Shown: piece after piece, positions 51,215 through 61,981 of the stretch
Position numbering within the stretch: the first letter of the stretch is position 1
Layout: each line of letters begins with the position of its first letter
Source: Streptomyces sp. CB01373
Lineage (GTDB): Bacteria > Actinomycetota > Actinomycetes > Streptomycetales > Streptomycetaceae
Length of the DNA stretch: 64,000 bases
Reading direction: 5' to 3'
Assembly: GCF_002803075.1 (NCBI RefSeq)
Contig: NZ_NNBK01000006.1
Location: 1 to 64,000 of the forward strand
Notes under the pieces: generated by a model
Told to the model about the DNA's origin: nothing
What the model saw: the letters and a program-made list of their open reading frames with translations, nothing else
Database searches by the model: none
Program-made: the position numbers and the translations under genes

Positions 51215-52090
51215 ATGTCGGTGGACGGTGGGGCGGTACGGCTCGGGGAAGGGACGGACGAGCCGGGGTGGGAGGTGGATCCGGACGACGAGTGGGGAGT
51301 CGCCGTCATCACCACCGTGGGGCGGCAGTTGCGGCTGCGGCGGGAAGCGGTCGGGATGCGGGCCGCCGAGTTCGGGGTGGCGATGGGGTACGGGGAGGAC
51401 CTGGTCTACAAGATCGAGGGTGGGAAGAGGATTCCCCGGCAGGAGTACCTCGACAAGGCGGACGAGGTGTTGCGCGCAGGTGGGCTCATCTCGGCGACGT
51501 GGGAGGACGTGCGGAAGGTCCGGTACCCGAAGAGCGTGCGGGCACTGGGCAAGCTGGAGGCCAAGGCGGTCGAGATTGCTCTGTACGAGTGTCACATCGT
51601 CCCTGGGTTGTTGCAGACGCCTGAGCACGCACGAGCCGTGATCGGGGCAGCGCAGCCGCCGTACTCGCCCGACGACGTGGAACGCATGGTGGCCGCTCGA
51701 CTGGCCCGGCAGTCGGTCTTCAAGCGCTCACCTGCGCCGGCGCTCAGTTTCGTCCTGGAAGAGGGGGTCCTGCGGCGTCCCATTGGAGGCACAATGGCGT
51801 GGCGTCAGCAGCTTGAACGTCTGCTGGAGGTGGGGCGGTTGCACAACGTCGTGCTTCAGGTGATGCCGATGAATTGCAAGACCCACTCCGGCCTGGACGG
51901 TCGGATCGAACTGCTGAAGTTCCCGGACGGCACGGCCGTAGGTCGCTCCGATGGCGCGTTCAACGGCCGGCCGATCTCCGACCCCAAGCACCTGCGCATT
52001 CTTGAGCTGCGGTATGGCACCATCCGGGCTCAGGCGCTCTCGCCAGGGGAGTCGCCGGCCTTCATTGAGCAACTGCTGGGAGAAACATGA
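51215..52090 (+). CDS. XRE regulator with DUF5753 (WhiJ/Scr1-like)
   Basis: 291 residues, ATG after GGAGGGG. An N-terminal XRE helix-turn-helix (about 32-95, TTVGRQLRLRREAVGMRAAEFGVAMGYGEDLVYKIEGGKRI) precedes the DUF5753 domain (about 105-285), containing YECHIVPGLLQTPEHARAVI, LARQSVF and ELRYGTIRAQAL. Its stop overlaps the DUF397 ATG (ATGA). Such pairs number in the tens per Streptomyces genome; WhiJ family members influence development and some are classed as Scr1 toxin-antitoxin systems. Confidence 0.9.
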   Translation: MSVDGGAVRLGEGTDEPGWEVDPDDEWGVAVITTVGRQLRLRREAVGMRAAEFGVAMGYGEDLVYKIEGGKRIPRQEYLDKADEVLRAGGLISATWEDVRKVRYPKSVRALGKLEAKAVEIALYECHIVPGLLQTPEHARAVIGAAQPPYSPDDVERMVAARLARQSVFKRSPAPALSFVLEEGVLRRPIGGTMAWRQQLERLLEVGRLHNVVLQVMPMNCKTHSGLDGRIELLKFPDGTAVGRSDGAFNGRPISDPKHLRILELRYGTIRAQALSPGESPAFIEQLLGET

Positions 52091-52296
52091 TCCGCAAGAC
52101 CACTGCCGGGGACGCCTCCGAGCTGGCGTGGTTCAAGAGCAGCTACAGCGGCGGCAACGACGGCAACTCCTGCGTTGAGCTCGCCGTCACCCCCGGCACC
52201 GTGCATGTCCGCGACTCCAAGAACACCGAAGGCCCTCAGCTCGCGCTCACGCGCGACGCGTGGAGGGGCTTCGTGGGCTACGCCTCGGAACGCTGA
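52087..52296 (+). CDS. DUF397 small protein
   Basis: 69 residues. The DUF397 signature ELAWFKSSYSGGNDGNSCVELAV and VHVRDSKNTEGPQLALTRDAWRGFV is complete. Co-translated with the HTH-DUF5753 protein. In the Scr1 model the small DUF397 protein is the toxin and the HTH its antitoxin; in WhiJ-like loci it is a regulatory partner. A shared terminator follows. Confidence 0.9.
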   Translation: MIRKTTAGDASELAWFKSSYSGGNDGNSCVELAVTPGTVHVRDSKNTEGPQLALTRDAWRGFVGYASER

Positions 52297-52315
52297 CCCA
52301 ACGGCACGCGCATGG

Positions 52316-52352
52316 AAGCGGCTCGGGACCGGTGTCCGGTTCCGAGCCGCTT
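52316..52352. terminator. Bidirectional terminator between DUF397 and the FG-GAP gene
   Basis: AAGCGGCTCGG, 15-base loop, CCGAGCCGCTT then T. It lies between convergent genes. Confidence 0.8.
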
Positions 52353-52370
52353 TCCTTCTGACCGACGGTG

Positions 52371-55300
52371 TCAGTACAGGGCCTTGTACCCGCCCCAGCC
52401 GGTGCCGAGCTGCGTCCGCGCGCCGAAGCCGCCCTTGCCGTTGCCGTAGAGGCGGAACAGCTTGCCGGAGGTGTCCCGGCAGATCAGGTCGCCGATGCCG
52501 TCGCGGTTGAGGTCGCCCACGCCGACGACGGCGTTGTACGAGGCTCCCCACTTGGTGGCGATCTTGACGGGGGCCTTGAAGGTTCCGGTGCCCTTGCCGT
52601 CGTAGCGGTAGAGGTTGTTGGACTTGTCCTGGGCGATCAGGTCGCCGATGCCGTCACCGGTGATGTCGCCGACGGCGACGATCTTCTTGTACTTCTTCCA
52701 GTTGCTCGCGATCTTGACGCGGGCGGAGAGCTTGCCCGCGCTGGTGCCCTTGTAGAGGTACATGTCCCCGGTGGACGCCTTGCGGGCGATCAGGTCCGGG
52801 CGTCCGTCGCCGGTGATGTCACCGGTCGAGACCATGACGTCGTACTGGTTCCAGCCGCTCTTGCCGAGTGTGGTGTACGGCGTCGACGCCTTCAGCGCGG
52901 TCCCGCACTTCGGCTTGTACAGCCGCAGCGAGCCGTTGGCCGGCCGCACGACGAGATCGTTGCAGCGGTCGCCGCTCAGGTCGCCGAACGGCACGACCGT
53001 GGTCCCCTTCGGCCAGCCGGTGCCGCCGACCTTGGTCGTGAGGGTGCCCTTGGCCGTGCCCGGGTGGAGGGCCAGGGAACCCTTGGAGTCCATGGTGAGG
53101 AGGTCGCCGATGCCGTCCCAGCCGAGGTAGTCGTGGCGTACGGGCGAGCCCCCGGTCAGTGAGCCGCTGCCGCCGGCGACGGTCACGGCCGTGGAGGTGC
53201 CGAGGCCGGTCGCCTTCAGGGTCCACTTGAACTGCCCGTTGGGGAAGCGCACGCCGCCCGCCGTCTTGCCGTTCCACTTCGCCGTCACCTGCGCGGTGGC
53301 CGCGTCGCCGGTGAAGGTGCGGGTGGCCCTGCCGGTCTCGCCGCTCTCCGCCGAGGTGAACGTCAGCGACCAGGAGGTGAAGGGGCGGGACAGCAGCCAG
53401 GTGCCGGTCCAGGGCGTCGAGGTGGTCAGGTCGGCCCAGGTGTCGGTGTCCGTCTCGAACGCCGTCAGGGCCGACGGGGCGAAGCCGGTCGTGGCGACAC
53501 GGGTGCGCCCGTGCAGGTCGAACCAGGCGACCAGGCCCGTGTACTTGTCCACGATCCAGCGGTGGCGGCGGTCGGCGGCCAGGCCGGTGTCCGGCACATC
53601 GGAGGCCAGTACGCGGGTGGCGCCGGTGGCCGCGTCGGTCAGGACGAGGGTGTCGGCCCCGTGGTCGTGGCGGACCGTGAAGCCGTCGCCGAGCAGTACG
53701 TCACCCGGGAGGACGGCGCGGGAGGTGCCGGCCTTGGTGTCGTAGACGCCCGCCGAGGCGGTGCCGCAGGCCCAGTACAGCCAGCGGCCCGCCGCCTGCA
53801 GCTCGCTCGGGATGCAGCGCGCGCCCGGGACGGTGACCGTGGTGAGGGTCTTCCTCTCCGTCAGGCTGTAGGAGGTGACCCGGCCGGCGGTGGTGGTGGC
53901 GCTCCACAGCACGGGGCCGTTGAGGGCGGCCGTCTGGACCGGGCGCTTCAGCAACTGACTGTAGCCGAACCGGCCGACGTACTGGGCCGGGGCGGCACCG
54001 CCGGAGTTGTAGACCGCGTAGTCGTCGGAGACGTCGACGATGCTGCCGCCCGTGGTCTTGAACCACAGGGGGTGGTAGCCGATCGAGACCAGCTGGTCCG
54101 AGTATGCCGGCGCGGGGCCGCTCCAGGACTCCTCCAGGAACACGTCCCGGGGCGAGGTGACCGTGTTGCCCCACAGCGCCGGGCACGGGGTGTCCGGAGA
54201 GGGGCACTCCCGGAGGAACTTGAAGCTCTCGGTGGCGGCGGACGCGGTGAGCGCCGTACCGCCGTTGGTCGTCAGGGTCCGTACGGAGGTGGCGCTGAAG
54301 CCGCTGGTGTCCTTGGGGTTGCGCTCCGCGACCCGCAGGCTGCCGCGGCTGAGGGCGATGCCCGTCTTGTCGTTCTCCTTTGCGGGCACCTGGTACAGCT
54401 TCGTCAGCTTCGGCGTGCCGTCCGCGCCCAGGCTCACACGCTGCACCCACCAGTCGGTGGCGCCCGTGCCACCGGTCACGAGAGCCGTGTCGCCCGGGCC
54501 GCGGACCGCGGACTTGCCGGCCTTGTCCAGCAGGGTGCGGGACGAGCCGTCGGTGAGGGAGACGGCCGTCAGCCTGCTGGTGCCGGTGCCCGTGTGCAGG
54601 GGCAGCAGCAGCCAGTCACCGGTCAGAACCGGCTTGTCGTCCGAGTAGACGCCGAAGCCGAAGAAGGGCAGGTCGACGAACTGCTCGTCGCCACCGGGGT
54701 CGGTGCGCGGCTTGAAGTGCAGGCTGTTGCTGCCGTACCAGCCGATCCTGCCCTCGCTCAGGACGGTGGTGGCGTTGGCGGAGACGCCGCTGAACGCCTC
54801 GGTGACGGTGGCCGACTCGATGTCGATGTAGTACAGGCTGGTGCCCCACCTGACCAGCACCCCGGCCGCGTCGGCGGCCATGACGTAGCCGTTGTTGACG
54901 GTCACCCCGGCCGGCGTGAAGGGGCGTTCACGGCGCTCGCCGTCCACGGTGTCGATGAGGGTGTGGCTGGTGACGACGGTGTTTCCGGCCAGCGCCCGGT
55001 AGGGGTACCGGGACGTCACGGTCGACGTCCTGCGTGTGGCCGGATCCCACAGGGTGACGGTGGTGTCGGACGTGCTCGTCGGCAGGGCGACGAGGTCGCC
55101 GTCCGAGCCGTACCAGGCCTCCTGGCACATCGAGCTGCCCAAGACACTGCACGACCCCGTCGGCTCGAAGAGGCCGTCCGTGGTCCGCACTCGGACGGTG
55201 GTGCCGTCGGCATGGCTCGTCCACAGCAGCCCGGCAATCCCGGACTGCCCGTGCAGGAAGCCGCCGGCACCGGCCGCGAACGGCTGGTCGAAGCGCGGCT

Positions 55301-55484
55301 GGGCCGTGGCCGAGGTCGGGGCGGTGAACGTGATCTCGGTGGTGCCGGCCGCGCTCTGCGCGCCCGCGGCCTGGGCGGGGTCACCGCCCCCGGCGAGGAC
55401 GGTGACGGACGCGGCCGCGACGGCGACCGCGAGCGTGGTGACGGTGGCGGCCAGTCCGCCCCGTCTCAGGGCGTGTCTGCCCAC
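52371..55484 (-). CDS. Secreted FG-GAP/VCBS-repeat protein
   Basis: 1037 residues from GTG 55484 after GGGAGG. A signal peptide (about 1-40) is followed by a large ~620-residue beta-rich region with repeated TDGSS/TVTL-type propeller-like blades, a Big-like segment (about 680-760), and a C-terminal set of at least four Ca2+-binding FG-GAP loops: DLSGDRCNDL, DITGDGRPDL, DITGDGIGDL and DLNRDGIGDL. Such proteins are exported, calcium-stabilised and often adhesive or associated with carbohydrate binding. No enzyme domain is seen. Confidence 0.85.
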   Translation of the reverse strand: MGRHALRRGGLAATVTTLAVAVAAASVTVLAGGGDPAQAAGAQSAAGTTEITFTAPTSATAQPRFDQPFAAGAGGFLHGQSGIAGLLWTSHADGTTVRVRTTDGLFEPTGSCSVLGSSMCQEAWYGSDGDLVALPTSTSDTTVTLWDPATRRTSTVTSRYPYRALAGNTVVTSHTLIDTVDGERRERPFTPAGVTVNNGYVMAADAAGVLVRWGTSLYYIDIESATVTEAFSGVSANATTVLSEGRIGWYGSNSLHFKPRTDPGGDEQFVDLPFFGFGVYSDDKPVLTGDWLLLPLHTGTGTSRLTAVSLTDGSSRTLLDKAGKSAVRGPGDTALVTGGTGATDWWVQRVSLGADGTPKLTKLYQVPAKENDKTGIALSRGSLRVAERNPKDTSGFSATSVRTLTTNGGTALTASAATESFKFLRECPSPDTPCPALWGNTVTSPRDVFLEESWSGPAPAYSDQLVSIGYHPLWFKTTGGSIVDVSDDYAVYNSGGAAPAQYVGRFGYSQLLKRPVQTAALNGPVLWSATTTAGRVTSYSLTERKTLTTVTVPGARCIPSELQAAGRWLYWACGTASAGVYDTKAGTSRAVLPGDVLLGDGFTVRHDHGADTLVLTDAATGATRVLASDVPDTGLAADRRHRWIVDKYTGLVAWFDLHGRTRVATTGFAPSALTAFETDTDTWADLTTSTPWTGTWLLSRPFTSWSLTFTSAESGETGRATRTFTGDAATAQVTAKWNGKTAGGVRFPNGQFKWTLKATGLGTSTAVTVAGGSGSLTGGSPVRHDYLGWDGIGDLLTMDSKGSLALHPGTAKGTLTTKVGGTGWPKGTTVVPFGDLSGDRCNDLVVRPANGSLRLYKPKCGTALKASTPYTTLGKSGWNQYDVMVSTGDITGDGRPDLIARKASTGDMYLYKGTSAGKLSARVKIASNWKKYKKIVAVGDITGDGIGDLIAQDKSNNLYRYDGKGTGTFKAPVKIATKWGASYNAVVGVGDLNRDGIGDLICRDTSGKLFRLYGNGKGGFGARTQLGTGWGGYKALY

Positions 55485-55583
55485 GTGAGGTTCCCTCCCG
55501 GCGAGAGTCCCCTGCCCTCGCCCAAGTGGGCGGACTTTACCAGGAGTTTTCCATCTCTTTTCACGGTCCCGGAACGTGAGAAG

Positions 55584-55621
55584 CGACTCCCCGCGACCGG
55601 GCGCCCGGTCGCGGGGAGTCG
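55584..55621 (-). terminator. Terminator after metG
   Basis: CGACTCCCCGCGACCGGG, CG, CCCGGTCGCGGGGAGTCG: 18-bp stem with a 2-base centre. Confidence 0.75.
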
Positions 55622-55643
55622 TGGTGCTCGGTGCTCTTCCGCT

Positions 55644-57359
<1,716 letters not shown>

Positions 57360-57505
57360 CGCGGGCTGCTCCCAAGTCGCTACGTGGGGTGACGATCTCG
57401 TCGGGTGCGGGTCGTCTACGGAACCTTGAAATCGTAGCCGACACGGGTGGGCCGCCCGCTTCCCGTTTTAAGAGGTGGGAAGGGGCGGCCCTGGTGCGGT
57501 GCGGG

Positions 57506-57571
57506 TGCCGTGGGTTACGGGCGGGTGGTGCCGTGGGTCACGGGCGCGTGGTCCCGTGGGTCACGGGCGCC
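57506..57571. repeat. Three tandem 23-bp repeats at the end of the VWA gene
   Basis: TG(C)CCGTGGGT(T/C)ACGGGCG(G/C)GTGG-type units at 57506-57528, 57529-57551 and 57552-57571. The leftward gene's stop is in the third; the other copies give stops (TAA, TGA) in the remaining frames. Confidence 0.65.
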
Positions 57572-59228
57572 AGTTGGCCAGTACGCCCTCGTAGAGCTCC
57601 TGGTCGGTCAGCTCGCGGGGGGCGGGGCCGGCGTGGAAGAAGGCCGCGGTGCCGGTCTTCAGCTTGCGGAGGTAGTCGAAGGCCTTGTTGTCGTGCTCGC
57701 CGAAGGCCACGAAGGAGAAGAAGACGGAGGGGTGCTTCTTCGCGGCGTCGGTGAGGGACTGGGTGGCGGGGGTCTTGGCGTCGGGCGCGCCGTCCGTCTG
57801 GAAGATCACCAGGGCGGGGGCCGCCGGGTCGCCGGCCGACTCCGCGCGGTGGGCCAGTACGGCGTCCACGGCGGCGTGGTAGCTCGTGCGGCCCATGCGG
57901 CCGAGGGAGCCGTGCAGGTCGTCGACGCGGTTCTCGTGCTCGGCGAGGGTCAGCTCGCCGGTGCCGTCCACCTCCGTGGAGAAGAACACGACCTGGACCG
58001 TCGCCTCGGGGTCGAGGTGGGCCGCGAGGGCGAGGGTCTGCTCGCCGAGGGCCTGTGCGGAGCCGTCCTTGTAGTACGGGCGCATGGAGGCGGAGCGGTC
58101 GAGGACGAGGTAGACCGTGGCACGGGTGCCGGTGAGGTCGTACTTCGCGAGGGCGGATGCGGCGGCGTGGTAGGCGGTGGTGAGGGTGGGGGGGACGGCG
58201 GGGGCCGTGTTCTCGTCGGCGTCCGGCTGCGGCTGCGGCTGCGGCTCCGGCTCGGTTTCGGCCTCGGCCGCGGGCTCCGGTTCCGGCTTCGTGGTCGGCT
58301 GTTCGGCCTCGGCTTCGCCTTCGGCCGGGTCGTTCCCACCCGCACCACCCGTGCGGGTTTCGTCGTCGGGTGCCGGTGGCCCCTGTGGGGCTTCCTCGCC
58401 GTCGGCGGCTTGCGGGGTGTCTGCCTCGGGCTCGGGCTCGGCCTCAAGCTCGGGCTCTGGCGTCGGCTCTTCGGTCACCGGCTCCGTGGTCGGCTGTTCG
58501 GCCTCGGCTTCGCCTTCGGCCGGGTCGTTCCCACCCGCACCACCCGTGCGGGTTTCGTCGTCGGGTGCCGGTGGCCCCTGCGGGGCTTCCTCGCCGTCGG
58601 CGGCTTGCGGAGCGTCCGGCTCAGGCTCCGCCTCGGCCTCGGCCTCGGCCTGCGGTTCGGGCTCCGGCGTCGGCTGCTCGGCCACCGTTTCCGGGGCCGG
58701 TTCGGGGTCGGGCTCCGGCTGCGGCTCCACAACTTCCGGTTCGGGAGCCGGTGTCGGCTCCTCCGCCACCGGCTCCGGGGTCGGCTCGGACTCCGACTCC
58801 TGCTCCGCAGTTGCCGGTTCGGGCTCCGGGGTCGGCTCCTCGGTCGCCGGCTCCGGCGTCGCCTCAGGCTCCGGCTGCTCGGTGGCGGCGGGCGCCGGCT
58901 TCGGCTGCTCGGCGGCGGGGGCCGGTGTTGCCTCGGGCTCCGACTCCTGCGCCGTAGCGGCCGGTTCGGGCTCCGGGGTCGTGGCTGCCGGTTCCTCCGT
59001 TGCGTCCGCGGGGGTCGCGGGCTTGGGGACCGCGATGTTGTCGAAGGCGGCCGAGACCAGTTCGTGCTCGTCGTCCGTGGACGACTGGGCGGGGACCTTC
59101 GGTTCCGGCTGCTGGGCAGCGGTGGGTGTCGGCTCCTGGGCTGGAGCCTGTTCCGCACCCTCTGCCTCGGCCTTGGGCCCCTTGCGTGGTCGGCCGAACG
59201 CGTTCCGCAGGAGAGTGAGAATGCCCAT
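57561..59228 (-). CDS. VWA-domain protein with Pro/Glu repeat region
   Basis: 555 residues from ATG 59228. The N-terminal ~350 residues are Pro/Glu/Ala/Thr-rich, with a 65-residue block (containing [13 protein letters not shown] and [13 protein letters not shown]) repeated almost exactly. The C-terminal VWA domain has MIDAS residues DRSASM (377-382), a Thr in GRTSY and QTDGAPD. The VWA resembles those of tellurite-resistance/TerD-associated proteins. It should bind a divalent metal and partner proteins. No signal peptide. Confidence 0.82.
   Translation of the reverse strand: MGILTLLRNAFGRPRKGPKAEAEGAEQAPAQEPTPTAAQQPEPKVPAQSSTDDEHELVSAAFDNIAVPKPATPADATEEPAATTPEPEPAATAQESEPEATPAPAAEQPKPAPAATEQPEPEATPEPATEEPTPEPEPATAEQESESEPTPEPVAEEPTPAPEPEVVEPQPEPDPEPAPETVAEQPTPEPEPQAEAEAEAEPEPDAPQAADGEEAPQGPPAPDDETRTGGAGGNDPAEGEAEAEQPTTEPVTEEPTPEPELEAEPEPEADTPQAADGEEAPQGPPAPDDETRTGGAGGNDPAEGEAEAEQPTTKPEPEPAAEAETEPEPQPQPQPDADENTAPAVPPTLTTAYHAAASALAKYDLTGTRATVYLVLDRSASMRPYYKDGSAQALGEQTLALAAHLDPEATVQVVFFSTEVDGTGELTLAEHENRVDDLHGSLGRMGRTSYHAAVDAVLAHRAESAGDPAAPALVIFQTDGAPDAKTPATQSLTDAAKKHPSVFFSFVAFGEHDNKAFDYLRKLKTGTAAFFHAGPAPRELTDQELYEGVLANWRP
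58291..58610. repeat. 125-bp near-identical direct repeats inside the VWA gene
   Basis: 58291-58415 and 58486-58610, one base different (CTGTGGGG versus CTGCGGGG), 195 bp apart (65 codons). A recent in-frame duplication. Confidence 0.75.
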
Positions 59229-59343
59229 GTGCGCAACCCTTCGTGAGTTGATGCCCGTCAATCCCTGGCCAGGACGGACACGTAAGGTTAGCGGCCCTCA
59301 GTGGTGATCTTGGGCGGGGGCAAGCATCCGGAGGCTGCTTCTG

Positions 59344-60306
59344 TCAATGCGTTCCTCGGCCGTCGTGCAGCGTGACGTCGACGAGCAGCGCGCGGTGGTC
59401 GGTGTCGGCGACGGCGAGGAAACGGGCGCCGGTCGCGGAGAAGTCCGGTGAGACCAGCACATGGTCGATCTGGGCGCCGAGGGCGGGCGTGGTGCGGGAC
59501 GGCCAGCTCGGGTCGCGTTCCGCGCCGGACAGCCGGGCCGCGTCACGCAGGCCGGTGTCGATGATGCGGCGGAAGGCCGCGTGGTCCTGGGAGGCGTTGA
59601 AGTCGCCGGCCAGCACGGTCGGCGTCGTGCGGTCCGCCGCCGCGAAGGCCCGCAGCCGGGCGAGTTCCCGGTGCCAGAGCGCGACCTGGCCGGGCAGCGG
59701 CGGCATGGGGTGGGCGAGCTGGAGGCGCACCGCGTGCCCGCGCACGTCGGCGACCGCGCCCGGCATGCCCATCGTGCCGCGCACCCCGGCGGTGCCGCGC
59801 AGGGCGTAGCGGCTGAGGATCAGGGACCCCTCCGAACCGCCCGCCCGGACCGCCCGCCGGTAGGGGTAGTCGCCGCCGACCTCCCGGTCCAGCGTCGACT
59901 GGCAGGTGTACTCGCACTCCTCGACGAAGACGATGTCGGGCCGCTCGCGGCGGATGACCGGGACGAGGGCCGGGGCACCGCGCCCGAACTGCACGTTCGA
60001 GGTCAGCACCCGAATCCCGGCCACGGCCGGACCGGCCGGTGCGGAAACCTTGCCGTACGGCTCGATGTACCAGGCCAGCAGCCCGAGCAGGGCCACGCCC
60101 CACACCGCCCCCGTCCACCAGCGGCCGCGCAGCGTGAGCGCCAGGCCGAGCCCGGTGGGCACGAGCAGCCACGGCAGGAAGGCGAGGAGCTGCGGTACGG
60201 GCGTGATGCCGTCGCTGTCGGCGATCCGGCACCCGACGACGACGCTCACCCCGGCGAACATCAGCCCGGCGCACCAGCTCGCGAACCGTCCCCCCTGCTT
60301 GATCAC
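59344..60306 (-). CDS. Membrane-anchored endonuclease/exonuclease/phosphatase-family protein
   Basis: 320 residues, GTG start preceded by TAGGCT (60314-60319), a leaderless layout. Three hydrophobic helices (about 8-27, 38-58, 62-82) precede an EEP domain (about 97-315) with VLTSNVQFGR (Asn), PDIVFVEEC (Glu), VLAGDFNASQDH (Asp, Asn), AQIDHVLVS (Asp, His) and DTDHRALLVDV (Asp-His). The catalytic set is complete. Such membrane-linked members may be phosphodiesterases or nucleases acting outside the cell. Confidence 0.85.
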   Translation of the reverse strand: MIKQGGRFASWCAGLMFAGVSVVVGCRIADSDGITPVPQLLAFLPWLLVPTGLGLALTLRGRWWTGAVWGVALLGLLAWYIEPYGKVSAPAGPAVAGIRVLTSNVQFGRGAPALVPVIRRERPDIVFVEECEYTCQSTLDREVGGDYPYRRAVRAGGSEGSLILSRYALRGTAGVRGTMGMPGAVADVRGHAVRLQLAHPMPPLPGQVALWHRELARLRAFAAADRTTPTVLAGDFNASQDHAAFRRIIDTGLRDAARLSGAERDPSWPSRTTPALGAQIDHVLVSPDFSATGARFLAVADTDHRALLVDVTLHDGRGTH

Positions 60307-60313
60307 GCCGACG

Positions 60314-60319
60314 AGCCTA
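60314..60319 (-). promoter_or_regulatory. -10 TAGGCT of the EEP gene
   Basis: On the minus strand TAGGCT is followed by 7 bases and the GTG at 60306. Confidence 0.5.
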
Positions 60320-60369
60320 CGGGGTCGGCACGGGACCCGGGTGTCCTGTGCGCGGGACCGGGCGCCGGG

Positions 60370-61311
60370 TCAGACGCGTACGCGCGGCGGCGGCTGCTCG
60401 GGGCGGCTCTGGGTGGTGGGGGCCGTGGACGCCCGGCGGCGGAAGGGCAGGCGCGGGCGGCGGGTGAGCCAGGTCAGGGCGGCCACCGTCAGGCCGAGGG
60501 CGACGAGGATCCACGAGGCGGTGCGCAAGGTGGCGGTGAGGGCGTCGTAGACGGCACCGACAGCCGGCTGGGAGACCTCGGCGGGCAGGTCGGCGAGGGT
60601 CAGGCTGCGTCCGACGGCGACGGCGAGGGCGAGCAGCGCTCCGCCCAGGGCGGTGCCGAGCGCGGTGGCGGTCAGCGCACGACGGCGGCGGGCGGCCAGG
60701 GCGAGGCCGGCCACGGCGAACGCGACGGCCGCGATCGGCAGCCAGAAACCGGCGACTTCGAGCACGTGGAACCCCTTCCGAAGGCGGCCCAGTTGCTGGG
60801 CCGGAAGCAGGTCGACCTCGGTGTGCTGGACGGGGATGCGGTTCGCGAGCGGTACGTGGTCCTGGGCGAGCTGGGCCTTGACCTGGGCGGTGACGGGCGC
60901 GAGATCGACGGTGACCGGGCGTTCGTGTCGGTCGCGTTCGTCGCGCAGGGCCCGCAGGACGGCGTCGTGGGCGGCCCGGTTGCCCTCGTTCCACGCGGTG
61001 CGGAAGGCCTCGGTCCCGGTGAACGAGCGGACCGCGTCGTGCACGAAGGGGGTGATGGTGCCGCGGCGCACGTAGGCGTCCAGTTGGTGCCCGTACTCCT
61101 GGACGATCCCGTTCCCGACGGTGTCCGCGACGGCTTCGCGCACGTCCGGGTCGTCGGCGAGCGGCGCCATGGTGGTGACGTAGCGGCCGGTGTCGGAGAG
61201 CCCGTACGCCGCCCAGGCCGACAGCGCGCCGAACGGCACGAGCAGGCACGAGAGCGCGATGAGCACGGCCGACAGGCCGCTTCGCATACGTCGGGACACG
61301 TTCTCAGCCAA
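60370..61311 (-). CDS. Conserved multi-helix membrane protein
   Basis: 313 residues from TTG 61311; GTG 61299 or ATG 61287 are shorter alternatives. An N-terminal helix (about 12-36), a ~130-residue extracytoplasmic helical domain (YVTTMAPLADDPDVREAVADTVGNGI...) and three C-terminal helices (about 185-210, 215-235, 265-285). No family I can name with confidence. Similar proteins are widespread in Streptomyces. Function unknown. Confidence 0.65.
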   Translation of the reverse strand: MAENVSRRMRSGLSAVLIALSCLLVPFGALSAWAAYGLSDTGRYVTTMAPLADDPDVREAVADTVGNGIVQEYGHQLDAYVRRGTITPFVHDAVRSFTGTEAFRTAWNEGNRAAHDAVLRALRDERDRHERPVTVDLAPVTAQVKAQLAQDHVPLANRIPVQHTEVDLLPAQQLGRLRKGFHVLEVAGFWLPIAAVAFAVAGLALAARRRRALTATALGTALGGALLALAVAVGRSLTLADLPAEVSQPAVGAVYDALTATLRTASWILVALGLTVAALTWLTRRPRLPFRRRASTAPTTQSRPEQPPPRVRV

Positions 61312-61416
61312 GGCCGTCGCCCGCCCCTCCGCGAGCGGAGGGCGGCATTCGGGTGACCGGGGGAGGGTGAGCGGGCCGGCCGGGCGCCGGCCGGTGTGCG
61401 TCAGCGGGTCAGCGGG

Positions 61417-61857
61417 TCAACCGACGCGATGGCCCGCCTCGTCCTCGTGCGTGTAGAACCAGTAGAAGCAGAAGAGGCCCGCGACGATGCCGATCCCCAG
61501 GGACAGGCCCACCACCGACACGATCGCGTGGCCGCTCTGGCTGTAGAGGAAGCCGAACGTCACGCCGATGAAGGCGAACCACAGTGCGGCGTGCTGCTCT
61601 CGCCGCAACCGGGGGCCCACGATGAGGACGGCCGCCAGGAGCACCGTGAAAACGATCGTGGTCACGAAGCCGAACAGCACGTTCCAGCCCGTGATCGGCC
61701 CGCCGAGGCGCCGGTCGGCCGCGGCCCAGTAGCCGTAGACGAGCCCCAGCGCCAGCGGTCCCGCCCACCTGCCGATGGCATGGGCCCGGGCGCTGAACAG
61801 GTTGGGCGGGCGGGTGGTGCGGGTGGTGATGACGGACGCGGGTGCCACGTGAGCCAT
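61417..61857 (-). CDS. Small four-helix membrane protein
   Basis: 146 residues, ATG after GGAG. Helices at about 35-50, 58-80, 90-108 and 115-135 (LALGLVYGYWAA; VLFGFVTTIVFTVLLAAVLIV; FAFIGVTFGFLY; VVGLSLGIGIVAGLFCFYWFY), ending HEDEAGHRVG. Function unknown. It is divergent from the caspase-like locus across 124 bases. Confidence 0.65.
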   Translation of the reverse strand: MAHVAPASVITTRTTRPPNLFSARAHAIGRWAGPLALGLVYGYWAAADRRLGGPITGWNVLFGFVTTIVFTVLLAAVLIVGPRLRREQHAALWFAFIGVTFGFLYSQSGHAIVSVVGLSLGIGIVAGLFCFYWFYTHEDEAGHRVG

Positions 61858-61981
61858 GAGAGCGCTCCTCTCTCTCCTCGCCCCCGCATCCAGAGCACAC
61901 CGGCGAAGGGGCCCTGGCAAGTCGGTGGAGCCGTTAACGTGCTGGCGTAAGCGACCGACCGGATCACGACACGGGGGGACG

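Noticed and set aside
60771..60785. GAGCACGTGGAAC as a third parS
   Set aside because: Only the right half matches; the left half has several mismatches and lies in a coding region.
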